Shown here: one piece after another, positions 17,550-25,692 of the stretch
How positions within the stretch are numbered: position 1 is the first letter of the stretch
Layout: each line of letters begins with the position of its first letter
From: Modicisalibacter coralii
GTDB lineage: Bacteria; Pseudomonadota; Gammaproteobacteria; Pseudomonadales; Halomonadaceae
Direction of reading: 5' to 3'
Assembly: GCF_004117855.1 (NCBI RefSeq)
Contig: NZ_QWBW01000014.1
Location: 66,432 to 120,331, forward strand
Length of the DNA: 53,900 bases
Translations under genes and position numbers: made by a program
Notes under the pieces: generated by a model
Told to the model about the DNA's origin: nothing
The model's database searches: none
The model's input: only the letters and a program-made list of their open reading frames with translations

Positions 17550-18554
17550 TCAATCCAGATCGATCTCCCAGGGGCGGGGACGCGCCCGTTCGTCGCGTGG
17601 GACTCGCAGCCAGACGAACTTGTCGGCATCGAGCGTCGACTCGCCGTCCCAGCGATAGGCCACCAGCCGCCCGAACTTCACCGCACTGTAGTCCAGGCAG
17701 GCGATGTTGGGCGCGGGCAGCGCCGGCACGCCCTCGCACCAGTAATGGCCGAGGAACAGCGGCGGCTCGTCGGGGCCGTAATAAGGCAGACTGGCCAGCT
17801 CGGCCTCGGAGAGGGGCTGGGTCTCCAGATCGCCGGGCAGGTTGTCGGGCTGGAACACCACGTCGCCGTAGGTGCGCGGCTCCCTCGCCCAGAAGTGCGC
17901 CCGGAAGGTTCGCCGGGTAAAGCCGTCGCCGGAATGAATCTCGACGCCCTCGGGCAGGCGCAGGTGGGTCCCCCGCGTCAGCCGCTCGAGGACGCGAAAG
18001 GCGAAGCTGCCGGAATCCGCGGACTCGGCGAGGAAGGCCTCATCGATGCGTCCGCTCGGATGACGCGCCAGAAAGCGCCGGATCAGCGGGGCGTCCCAGC
18101 AGGCGTGCACCACCCGCAGGCCATCGATCTCGAGCACCAGCGGAATCGTCATGAACCAGGCCAGGGCATCCTCCCACTCGCCGGGATGATGGCGATACTG
18201 CTCGAGGGTCTCGCGGATGATGCGATTGTGCCGCGGGGTATGCTCGCGCAGCCACTCGCAGCTCGACCCGCTGGGACAGCGCCGGTTGTAGGCCAGGGCA
18301 TTGATCTCGTGATTGCCCATCACGATGTGGGCCTCGCCGGCCTCGACCATGCGGCGGGCGATCGACACCGCCAGACGAATCCGCGGTCCGCGATCGATGA
18401 GATCGCCCAGGAAGATCGCCTTGCGCCGCGGATGGCGGTAGATGCCGCACTCGCGGCGGTAGCCGAGCTTCTCCAGCAACGCCGCCAGGGTCGCGCCGCA
18501 GCCGTGAACGTCGCCGATCAGGTCATAGCCATCGATGCCGTCGGTCATGCTCAT
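17550..18554 (-). CDS. Metallophosphoesterase (PPP-type Ser/Thr phosphatase-like)
   Basis: 334-residue calcineurin-like phosphoesterase. The metal-binding series is complete: GDVHG (about residue 14), FLGDLIDRGP (about 48), GNHE (about 80), and a later VVHACW histidine near residue 147. It is cytosolic and could hydrolyse phosphoproteins or dinucleotide polyphosphates; PPP-like and ApaH-like members cannot be separated here. Separated by one base from the nadK stop upstream, so probably co-transcribed with nadK, and ended by the terminator at 17376-17407. Confidence 0.85.
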   Translation of the reverse strand: MSMTDGIDGYDLIGDVHGCGATLAALLEKLGYRRECGIYRHPRRKAIFLGDLIDRGPRIRLAVSIARRMVEAGEAHIVMGNHEINALAYNRRCPSGSSCEWLREHTPRHNRIIRETLEQYRHHPGEWEDALAWFMTIPLVLEIDGLRVVHACWDAPLIRRFLARHPSGRIDEAFLAESADSGSFAFRVLERLTRGTHLRLPEGVEIHSGDGFTRRTFRAHFWAREPRTYGDVVFQPDNLPGDLETQPLSEAELASLPYYGPDEPPLFLGHYWCEGVPALPAPNIACLDYSAVKFGRLVAYRWDGESTLDADKFVWLRVPRDERARPRPWEIDLD

Positions 18555-18555
18555 C

Positions 18556-19437
18556 TCATTCCCCCAGCCGGCTGCTCCAGCCGAGTTTGCTGCGACAGAT
18601 CTCGTAGTAGTTGTGACCGTGCGGATGGATCAGCGTCAGGCGTTGCGGCTTGCGTCGCACGTGGAGGATGTCGCCGGGCTTGGAGACCACCTGGGTCTGA
18701 CCGTCGCAGCTGACGTGGGGGTAGGCTTCGTTGGTCTCGCCGATGTGGATCTTGATCTCGCAGCCGGCGTCGACCACGATCGGCCGGCTCGACAGGGTGT
18801 GCGGGAACATCGGCACCAGGGTAATGGCCTCGAGCCGCGGATGGACGATGGGCCCGCCACCGGACAGCGCATAGGCGGTCGAGCCGGTCGGCGTGGCGAT
18901 GATCAGGCCGTCCGAACGCTGGCTGTAGACGAACTGATCGTCGACGAACAGCTCGAACTCGATCATCCGCGCCGCCTTGCCGGGATGGATGACCACGTCG
19001 TTGAGCCCATCGGCGGTGCCCACCAGGGTGCCGTTGCGATAGACCTCGGCGTCGAGCAGGAAGCGCTCCTCGCTGTCGTAATGGCCGTCGAGCACCTCGC
19101 CGACCTTCTCCTCGACCTCCGCGGGCGAGATATCGGTGAGAAAGCCCAGCCGCCCGCGATTGACGCCGAGCACCGGCGTGCCGCTCAGGCACATCGCCCG
19201 GCCGGCGCCGAGGATGCTGCCGTCGCCGCCGACCACGATCACCAGATCGCAGATGTCGCCGAGCAACCGCCGGCTGGACTCCTGCTGGCCGTGGTCGAGC
19301 AGCACGGTGGCGGTGCGGTCCTCGATGATGACATGATGACCCCGGGCATTGAGGAAGCGGATCAGGCGCCTGAGGGTCTCGACCACCTTGGCACTGCCCA
19401 GGCGGCCGATCAGGCCGATGTTCTTGAAGGGTTCCAT
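18556..19437 (-). CDS. nadK: NAD kinase
   Basis: 293-residue ATP-dependent NAD kinase making NADP. Conserved motifs: FKNIGLIGRLGS at the start, the catalytic VVVGGDGSILGAGRAM near residue 70, NRGRLGFL near 97, and the NAD-binding PTGSTAYALSGGGPI near 180. Length is typical. Upstream partner of the phosphatase gene. Confidence 0.95.
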   Translation of the reverse strand: MEPFKNIGLIGRLGSAKVVETLRRLIRFLNARGHHVIIEDRTATVLLDHGQQESSRRLLGDICDLVIVVGGDGSILGAGRAMCLSGTPVLGVNRGRLGFLTDISPAEVEEKVGEVLDGHYDSEERFLLDAEVYRNGTLVGTADGLNDVVIHPGKAARMIEFELFVDDQFVYSQRSDGLIIATPTGSTAYALSGGGPIVHPRLEAITLVPMFPHTLSSRPIVVDAGCEIKIHIGETNEAYPHVSCDGQTQVVSKPGDILHVRRKPQRLTLIHPHGHNYYEICRSKLGWSSRLGE

Positions 19438-19560
19438 GCACGCTCCCCTGCCTCGTCGAGCCCGCCATTATGCGGGCAGGGCCGGCCCCGGGCAAACGCG
19501 CCGGGCGTCGCGCAGCCGCCACGCCGCCGCCCATCACGAGCCCGATCGAGGGAAATGCTC

Positions 19561-20517
19561 ATGAACCAGGCGCCTTCGCCGTCAGCCTATCTGGACACCC
19601 TGCGCCATCCACTGGTCCGTGACCTGGCCTGGCTGCTGCACGCCCCGGACCTGCTGGTCACGCCCTACCCCGGCCGGCCGACGCTCGACGAGCTGGGGCT
19701 CGGCGACGCGCCGACGTGCGCGGCATGGCTGGCGGCGCTGGAAGCGGACCCGGCAGCGCTCGAGACGGCCCTCGACCATCGCCTGACGGGGCGGCTGGGG
19801 CTCTATCACGAGGCACTGTGGCACTTCCTGCTCGACCGCGCCCCGGCGACCCGGCTGCTGGGGCGCAACCTGGCGGTCCGCGACGCCCACGGGGCGACGC
19901 TCGGCGAGCTCGATCTGATCTATCGACGCGAAGGCGACGGGCCGCCGGTGCATCTCGAACTGGCGATCAAGTACTACCTGGGACTCGCCGACGGGCCGGG
20001 CCCGCCCGATGCCCCGGCACGCTGGATCGGCCCCGGCTGTGCCGACTCCCTGGCCCTCAAGCACCACCATGCCCTCACCCACCAGTTGCCGATGAGTCGG
20101 CGTCCCGAAGCCCGCGCCCTGCTCGCTCCGTTCGGTGCCCCACCCCTGGCACGGCGACTGGCGATTCTCGGCGTACTGTTTCGGCCCTGGCGGGCGGTGC
20201 TGCCCCTGCCGCGGGGCTGCGCGCCCGGGGCGCCGGTCGGCGTCTGGCTGCACCTCGCCGACTGGCCGGCCTTTCGCGCCACCCTCGGCGAGGCGCGCGG
20301 CGCCTTCCTCGACAAGCCGCACTGGCTGGCGCCGCCACCCGACGACGCCCTGCAGTCCCTGGCGGCGCTCGGCGAGCGACTCGACGGCCATTTTCGCCAG
20401 CACACCACCCCGCGCCAGCTGGTGGTGAAGACGGCAAGCGGCACACGGCACAGGCTGTTCGTGGTCGCCGACGACTGGCCGCGCCTCGTCCCGCTCGCCC
20501 CACGCGCGGCGGGCTGA
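19561..20517 (+). CDS. DUF1853 family protein
   Basis: 318-residue DUF1853 protein of unknown function. ATG 19561 is favoured over ATG 19555 because GAGGG sits 8 bases upstream. Two segments are notable: GELDLIYRREGD (about residue 120) and VHLELAIKYYLG (about 135), a spacing that looks like the D and ExK halves of a PD-(D/E)XK nuclease core. The stop lies inside a 15-base tandem repeat. Divergent from nadK and convergent with the alcohol dehydrogenase. Confidence 0.78.
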   Translation: MNQAPSPSAYLDTLRHPLVRDLAWLLHAPDLLVTPYPGRPTLDELGLGDAPTCAAWLAALEADPAALETALDHRLTGRLGLYHEALWHFLLDRAPATRLLGRNLAVRDAHGATLGELDLIYRREGDGPPVHLELAIKYYLGLADGPGPPDAPARWIGPGCADSLALKHHHALTHQLPMSRRPEARALLAPFGAPPLARRLAILGVLFRPWRAVLPLPRGCAPGAPVGVWLHLADWPAFRATLGEARGAFLDKPHWLAPPPDDALQSLAALGERLDGHFRQHTTPRQLVVKTASGTRHRLFVVADDWPRLVPLAPRAAG

Positions 20518-20542
20518 AGCGCGGCGGGCTGAAGCGCGGCGG
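20506..20542. repeat. 15-base tandem direct repeat at gene end
   Basis: GCGGCGGGCTGAAGC occurs at 20506-20520 and again at 20521-20535, followed by a partial third copy GCGGCGG. The TGA stop of the DUF1853 gene is within the first copy, so the second copy is untranslated. Looks like recent slippage. Confidence 0.85.
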
Positions 20543-20547
20543 CGCGT

Positions 20548-21588
20548 TCAATCGGCGATCAGCAGCACCTTCATCGCCCGCTCGTCGGCGGCGTTGGCAA
20601 AGACCCGGTAGGCCTGCTCGATGTCGTCCAGATCGAAGCGATGCGAGATCAGCTCGGCCGGCGCGATCCGGCCGCCCTGCACGGTCTGCAGCAGCATCGG
20701 CGTGGTGTTGGTGTTGACCAGGCCGGTGGTGAGGGTGATGTTCTGGATCCACAGCTTTTCGATGTGCAGCTCCACGCTCTTGCCGTGCACCCCGACGTTG
20801 GCGATGTGTCCGCCGGGCGTGACGATCGACTGGCAGACGTCGAAGCTGGCCGGCACGCCCACCGCCTCGATGGCCACGTCGACGCCCTTGCCGTCGGTGA
20901 GCGCCATGATCGCCTCGACGGCCGACCCTTCGCGGGCGTCGATGGTATCGGTAGCCCCCAGCCGGCGCGCCATCTCGAGCCGTGCCGGGTCCATGTCGGC
21001 GACGATGAGCCGCGAAGGCGCATAGAACTGCGCGGTCAGCAGAGTCGCCATGCCGACCGGTCCGGCGCCGACGATCGCCACGCTGTCTCCCGGCTGGACC
21101 CGGCCGTTGAGCACGCCGATCTCGAAGCCGGTGGGCAGGATGTCGCTGAGCATCACCAGCGCCTCCTCGTCGGCCTCCGCCGGCACCGGATAGAGGCTGT
21201 TGTCGGCATGGGGAATGCGCACGCGCTGCGCTTGGGTACCGTCGATCAGGTGGCCCAGAATCCAGCCCCCGTCCTCGCAGTGCGAATAGAGTTGCTTCTT
21301 GCAGGCAGAACAGCGACCGCATGCGGTAATGCACGAGATCAACACCCGATCGCCGGGCTGGAAATTGGACACGGCGTCGCCGACCGCCTCGACGATGCCC
21401 ACGCCCTCGTGGCCCAGAATGCGTCCCGACTCGACCTCGGGGACGTCGCCCTTGAGGATATGCAGATCGGTACCGCAGATGGTGGTGTACAGGATCCGCA
21501 CCAGCGCATCGGTAGGCTTTTCGAGAGTGGGATCGGGTGTTTCCTGCCAGGCTTTCTTGCCAGGCCCTTGGTAGACCAGTGCTTTCAT
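20548..21588 (-). CDS. Zinc-dependent alcohol dehydrogenase (MDR superfamily)
   Basis: 346-residue medium-chain dehydrogenase. Catalytic zinc ligands in CGTDLH (Cys38 region) and GHEGVG, the structural four-cysteine lobe CGRCSACKKQLYSHC, and the NAD(P)-binding VAIVGAGPVGMATL near residue 170, followed by ADMDPARLEMAR. The acidic residue after the glycine motif suggests NAD. MKALVYQGPGKKAW at 21588 is the family N-terminus. Substrate unknown; a short-chain alcohol or 2,3-butanediol type substrate is possible. Confidence 0.88.
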   Translation of the reverse strand: MKALVYQGPGKKAWQETPDPTLEKPTDALVRILYTTICGTDLHILKGDVPEVESGRILGHEGVGIVEAVGDAVSNFQPGDRVLISCITACGRCSACKKQLYSHCEDGGWILGHLIDGTQAQRVRIPHADNSLYPVPAEADEEALVMLSDILPTGFEIGVLNGRVQPGDSVAIVGAGPVGMATLLTAQFYAPSRLIVADMDPARLEMARRLGATDTIDAREGSAVEAIMALTDGKGVDVAIEAVGVPASFDVCQSIVTPGGHIANVGVHGKSVELHIEKLWIQNITLTTGLVNTNTTPMLLQTVQGGRIAPAELISHRFDLDDIEQAYRVFANAADERAMKVLLIAD

Positions 21589-21772
21589 TGAACGAGGCTC
21601 CTCACGCTGGGGCGACGTCGCGTCGCCCGTCGGCACTACCCCGCCGCCGACCCGTGCCGGCGGCATTTCGAGAGTGCCCAAGGAGCATGGCGCATGACCG
21701 CCGACCCGCCTTGACGTGCATCATTCCCGTTGGCGATGGCCCGCCGCCAAGCTGACCGGGATCAAGTCCGGC

Positions 21773-22645
21773 TCATGCGACAGCCGTGGCGCGCCGGCGG
21801 TGCCGCACCCACCACTCGTTGACCAGCAGGGCGGCGACGATGACCGCACCGCCCGAGGCCAGGCGCAGGAGATCGGCATCGCGATTCCAGATCAACAGAT
21901 TGACCAGCAGGCCGGCCGGGATCAGGGCGTTGTTCATGATCGCCAGGGCCCCGGCGTCGACCCGGGTCGCGCCCTTGTTCCACAGGAAGTAGCCCAGCCC
22001 CGAGGCGGCCAGGCCCAGCCAGGCCAGCACGCCCCACTGCACGCCACTCGTCGGCAGCTTGGCCGAGCCCAGGCCCAGGTAGGCCATGGCCACCAGCACC
22101 AGCGCGCCGAGATAGAACCAACCGAACACGCTGCGCTGGGAGACCCCGTCCGGCAAACGCAGCGCCAGATGCCGGTAGGCCACCTGCCCCACGGCGAAGC
22201 ACAGGTTGGCGCCCTGCACCACCCAAAAGCCCAGCCAGAAGTCCTCGCTCACCCCCTGGTAGCGGATCACCGCCGCCCCGGCCACGGCAATCGCCGCGGT
22301 GAGCAGGTAGAATGGCGAAAAGCGCCCGCCGATGGCGTCGTCGAGCAGCGTGACGTAGAGCGGCGTGAAGATGGTGAACAGCAGCACCTCCGGCACCGAC
22401 AGCAGCAGGAACGACTGATAGAAGAAGATGTACATCAGCCCCAGCTGGACGGCACCGATCGCCATCAGCGCGAGCTTCGCCCCGTGACTCAGCGCCCGGG
22501 GGCGCAGGAACGGCAGGAACAGCAGGCTGGCCAGCGAGATGCGCACCAGCACCGCGAAATAACTATCGACCTGACCGGCCAGATAGGCGCCGATCAAGGA
22601 AAACGAGAACGCCCACAGGGCGGTGACACCGATCAGGTAGGACAT
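21773..22645 (-). CDS. EamA family drug/metabolite transporter
   Basis: 290-residue membrane protein with ten hydrophobic helices in two EamA repeats, resembling carboxylate/amino acid/amine exporters. Opening MSYLIGVTALWAFSFSLIGA is typical. The start overlaps the start of the divergent DUF6314 gene by two bases, so their promoters must lie within the coding regions of each other. Confidence 0.85.
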   Translation of the reverse strand: MSYLIGVTALWAFSFSLIGAYLAGQVDSYFAVLVRISLASLLFLPFLRPRALSHGAKLALMAIGAVQLGLMYIFFYQSFLLLSVPEVLLFTIFTPLYVTLLDDAIGGRFSPFYLLTAAIAVAGAAVIRYQGVSEDFWLGFWVVQGANLCFAVGQVAYRHLALRLPDGVSQRSVFGWFYLGALVLVAMAYLGLGSAKLPTSGVQWGVLAWLGLAASGLGYFLWNKGATRVDAGALAIMNNALIPAGLLVNLLIWNRDADLLRLASGGAVIVAALLVNEWWVRHRRRATAVA

Positions 22646-23147
22646 GAGTCAGCATTCCGTCGAGCAAGGAGACGAGCCGGCCATCTTAGCGCTGCGCCGC
22701 CGGCTCCTGTCAACCAAAACAGTTTCCTTTAGTTCACAGCCAGGCGAGCAGTCGCTCAGCGGCTGGGCCGGCCATGGCGACGGCGCTGTCGTGGTGGCCG
22801 AGCACACCGACGCCAGCGTGACCTTCACCGAGACCGGCCACTTTCGTCTCGCGGCCGGCGACCGTCGCCCACCGGGCGCGCCGGTGGCGTTTCGCAACGT
22901 CTTTCGCTGGACGCCCTACCCCGGGCGCATCGCCCTGTCCCACGAAAGGCGCGGCAGCGAGGCGGCGGTCTGGCTGTTCGATCTGATCGCCGGCGAGACG
23001 CCCGACACCCTGGTGTCGGCCGCGGCGCATCTCTGCGGAGAGGACCGCTACCAGGCCCGTCTGGTACTGGGCGAGGACGGCTTCGAACTGAGCTGGACGA
23101 TCGACGGGCCGCGCAAGCAGGAGCGGCTGGTCTATCGGTACCGCTGA
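22644..23147 (+). CDS. DUF6314 family protein
   Basis: 167-residue protein matching DUF6314 in style: a compact beta-rich sequence with FTETGHFRL, FRNVFRWT, ISLSHERRG-like IALSHERRG, and the C-terminal RYRFD-like LVYRYR. Function unknown. An ATG nearer residue 30 is not present, so the full frame is used although the first ~25 residues may be untranslated. Confidence 0.7.
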   Translation: MSQHSVEQGDEPAILALRRRLLSTKTVSFSSQPGEQSLSGWAGHGDGAVVVAEHTDASVTFTETGHFRLAAGDRRPPGAPVAFRNVFRWTPYPGRIALSHERRGSEAAVWLFDLIAGETPDTLVSAAAHLCGEDRYQARLVLGEDGFELSWTIDGPRKQERLVYRYR

Positions 23148-23174
23148 CGCCCGGCCCGTGGCACCCGGAACGCG

Positions 23175-23202
23175 CGAGGCCAGCCGGATACGGCTGGCCT
23201 CG
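23175..23202. terminator. Hairpin between convergent genes
   Basis: An 11-bp perfect stem CGAGGCCAGCC/GGCTGGCCTCG with a 6-base loop lies between the convergent DUF6314 and small membrane protein genes. No T-run follows on either strand, so factor-assisted termination or transcript protection is as likely. Confidence 0.5.
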
Positions 23203-23233
23203 TGGATCGAAAGGCGCGGCTGACGCTGGCAGC

Positions 23234-23518
23234 TTACTTGCGGGTTCTGGCCTTGCTCATACCCCAGCCGATCAGCTTGGTCGCCAGCCAAGCCACCAGC
23301 AGCAGGATCAACACCGTCAGCAGCATGGAGACCGGCTCGACGATGCAGGTGGCGCCGATGATCGCCGCCGCTGCGCACCAGACCCAGCGGTCGTCCTGAC
23401 TGCGCAGCACCCGGGGCACGCGGCGGTCGATGAAGTGGCCGAACGGGCCGTCCCAGCTTTTCCAGGTCAAAAAGAGAATCAGGGCGAAGACGATCAGCCA
23501 GATCACGGTCAAGGTCAT
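23234..23518 (-). CDS. Small membrane protein, unknown function
   Basis: 94-residue protein with an N-terminal helix (MTLTVIWLIVFALILFLTW), a central hydrophobic pair around CAAAAIIGATCIV and a third helix LLTVLILLLVAWLATKLIGW, ending in a basic tail. I do not recognise the family. Start ATG 23518 is preceded by AGGAGCT. It lies between gloC and DUF6314 with no operon evidence. Confidence 0.7.
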   Translation of the reverse strand: MTLTVIWLIVFALILFLTWKSWDGPFGHFIDRRVPRVLRSQDDRWVWCAAAAIIGATCIVEPVSMLLTVLILLLVAWLATKLIGWGMSKARTRK

Positions 23519-23573
23519 TGATTAGCTCCTGAGAGTCACTCGAGGTCGGTGGTGGATAGCGTTGTTATCGGCA

Positions 23574-24224
23574 TCAAGCCCGCCCCGTCACGCGATCGGC
23601 GACGAACGGGTTGCTGCGTCGCTCCTCGCCGAAGGTCGACAACGGCCCATGGCCGGGCACGAAACGCACGTCGTCGCCCAACGGCCAGAGCTTGTCGACG
23701 ATCGAGCGCAACAGGTCGGCCTGATTGCCCCGCGGGAAATCGGTACGCCCGATGCCGCCGTGGAACAGCACGTCGCCGACCCAGGCGAGCCGCGCGGTCG
23801 CCGAATGAAAGATCACGTGGCCCGGCGTATGACCGGGGCATTGCAACACCGCCAGCCGCTCGCGGCCGATGCTGACCGCATCGCCCTCGCTCAGCCAGCG
23901 GTCGGGCAGGAAGGGTTCCGGTGTCGGCAGGCCGAACAGCGCGGCCTGTTCGTCCAGGCCGTCGATGAGAAACCGGTCGTCGCGGTGCGGACCGATGATC
24001 TCGACCCCGGTGCGCCGCTTGAGTTCACCCACGGCACCGACATGATCGAGATGGCCGTGGGTGAGCAGAATGGCGGTCAGGGTCAGGCGACGCTGCGCGA
24101 CGGCGTCGAGCAGGCGATCGGCGTCGCCACCCGGGTCGACCAGGGCCGCCTCGCCGGTGGTCTCGCAGTACAGCAACGAACAGTTCTGGGCAAAGGCGGT
24201 AACGGGGAAGCAGTCGAATTGCAT
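23574..24224 (-). CDS. gloC: Metallo-beta-lactamase fold hydrolase, glyoxalase II type (YcbL/GloC)
   Basis: 216-residue MBL-fold hydrolase closely resembling E. coli YcbL/GloC over its whole length, e.g. PVTAFAQNCSLLYCE, VDPGGDAD, LLTHGHLDHVGAVGEL (metal HxHxDH), CPGHTPGHV, and FVPGHGPLSTFGEERR. It would hydrolyse S-lactoylglutathione. Start MQFDCFPVTAF at 24224 aligns with YcbL; an ATG at 24236 adds four residues. Confidence 0.88.
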   Translation of the reverse strand: MQFDCFPVTAFAQNCSLLYCETTGEAALVDPGGDADRLLDAVAQRRLTLTAILLTHGHLDHVGAVGELKRRTGVEIIGPHRDDRFLIDGLDEQAALFGLPTPEPFLPDRWLSEGDAVSIGRERLAVLQCPGHTPGHVIFHSATARLAWVGDVLFHGGIGRTDFPRGNQADLLRSIVDKLWPLGDDVRFVPGHGPLSTFGEERRSNPFVADRVTGRA

Positions 24225-24475
24225 GTTCGGTGCCATCGGGCCTGGGCTTGCGAATCCTGTCGGCAGGGTACCCCTGCCCCGTGAGCGGCGCAACCAGCCG
24301 TCAGGCCGCCCCGGAGCGGGCGTCCGGGGCTTTCCCGCGCCTGCCGCCGCACGCGTCTTGAAGCACAGTCATGCCGGGCCCGGGATGCATGAAAAAATTC
24401 CCGCAGCCCCTGACAGCCCTGGGACGAGACGTTACCATTGTCGTGACATACACATACCGAAAGGTCCATCACATC

Positions 24476-24958
24476 ATGCAGATTGCGCAGAATTCCGTTG
24501 TCGCGTTCCACTACACCCTGACCAACGACTCGGGTGAAGTGCTGGACAGCTCGGAAGGCCGCGAGCCGCTGACGTACCTTCACGGCGCCGGAAACATCAT
24601 CCCCGGCCTGGAAAAGGAGCTGGAAGGCCACCAGAGCGGCGATAAGCTGCAGGTGAACGTCAACCCCGAGGAAGGCTACGGCGAGAAGCAGGACGCACTG
24701 GTCCAGGAAGTTCCGCGTGATGCCTTCCAGGGCGTCGAGAGCGTCGAGCCGGGCATGCAGTTCCAGGCTCAGACCCAGGGCGGACCGCTGATGGTCACCG
24801 TCACCAAGGTCGAGGGCGACACCGTCACCGTCGACGGCAACCATCCGCTGGCCGGCCAGAAGCTCAACTTCGACGTCGAGATCGCTGAAGTCCGCGAAGC
24901 GACCAACGAAGAAGTCGAGCATGGCCATGTCCACGGTGAGGACGATCACGAGCACTGA
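24476..24958 (+). CDS. slyD: FKBP-type peptidyl-prolyl isomerase (SlyD family)
   Basis: 160-residue SlyD-like isomerase/chaperone. FKBP segments VVAFHYTLTNDSGEVLDSS and YLHGAGNIIPGLEKELEGH flank an insert-in-flap domain (about residues 70-120), and the C-terminus HGHVHGEDDHEH is a histidine-rich, metal-binding tail. ATG 24476 is chosen as the family start; the 35 upstream codons do not fit. Followed by a strong terminator. Confidence 0.93.
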   Translation: MQIAQNSVVAFHYTLTNDSGEVLDSSEGREPLTYLHGAGNIIPGLEKELEGHQSGDKLQVNVNPEEGYGEKQDALVQEVPRDAFQGVESVEPGMQFQAQTQGGPLMVTVTKVEGDTVTVDGNHPLAGQKLNFDVEIAEVREATNEEVEHGHVHGEDDHEH

Positions 24959-24989
24959 GTTCGCACGCCGCAACGGCCGAGAACATCGA

Positions 24990-25016
24990 GGGCAGCGCCA
25001 GGCGCTGCCCTTTTTC
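24990..25016 (+). terminator. Rho-independent terminator after slyD
   Basis: GGGCAGCGCC (24991-25000) pairs with GGCGCTGCCC (25002-25011) and is followed directly by TTTTT (25012-25016). Classic intrinsic terminator 32 bases after the slyD stop. Confidence 0.9.
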
Positions 25017-25027
25017 GTGGGCGGGAA

Positions 25028-25678
25028 TCACCGGGGCGTACCTGCCGACGCCTCCTCGCCCCGCCCCACCTCGCGCAACGTCCGATAGCCGCCCCACAGC
25101 CGGGTCAGCGTGGTGATCAGGCACGCCACCGTGAAGCCCCCCGCCAGCCAGACGAACTGCCCCGGCCATAGGCAGAACGCCACGAAGGCGAGAATCGTCT
25201 CGGTACCCTCGGTCAGGCCGTCCAGATAGAAGAACGCCTTGTGGGGAAATACCGGCCGCTCCAGGCGGTGCCGGGCGGCCATGATCGCAAAGGCCAGAAA
25301 GGTGCTGCCGGTGCCCACGAAGGCAAACAGCAACCAGACCGCGGCCAGGGCGTTGGCCGCTGGATCGGCCAGGGCAAAGCCCACCACCACGGCGGCGTAG
25401 AACACGAAATCCAGGCCGATATCCAGAAATCCCCCGGCGTCGCTGGCGCGATGCGTGTGGCGCGCCAGCGCGCCGTCCAGGCCGTCCGCCAGGCGGTTGA
25501 GCAGGATCGCCACGAGTGCCGCGCCATAGGCCTCGACGGCCAGCAGCGGCAGGGCCAGCATGCCGATGGCGAACCCCGCCAGGGTGATCTGGTCGGGCGA
25601 CACCCCCCGCGTGGCGAGGCGTGACGCCACCCGGGCGAGCGGCGGTTGTACCCAGTTGGCAGTCCAGCGGTCGAGCAT
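25028..25678 (-). CDS. CDP-alcohol phosphatidyltransferase family protein
   Basis: 216-residue integral membrane enzyme with the CDP-alcohol phosphotransferase motif DG-x2-AR-x8-G-x3-D-x3-D visible as DGLDGALARHTHRASDAGG followed by FLDIGLDF (about residues 63-90). About six helices. It would make a phospholipid head-group linkage; the alcohol is not identifiable. Sits 14 bases downstream of the TVP38/FAD fusion gene, probably one operon. Confidence 0.88.
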   Translation of the reverse strand: MLDRWTANWVQPPLARVASRLATRGVSPDQITLAGFAIGMLALPLLAVEAYGAALVAILLNRLADGLDGALARHTHRASDAGGFLDIGLDFVFYAAVVVGFALADPAANALAAVWLLFAFVGTGSTFLAFAIMAARHRLERPVFPHKAFFYLDGLTEGTETILAFVAFCLWPGQFVWLAGGFTVACLITTLTRLWGGYRTLREVGRGEEASAGTPR

Positions 25679-25692
25679 GTGCGCTCCTTTCG

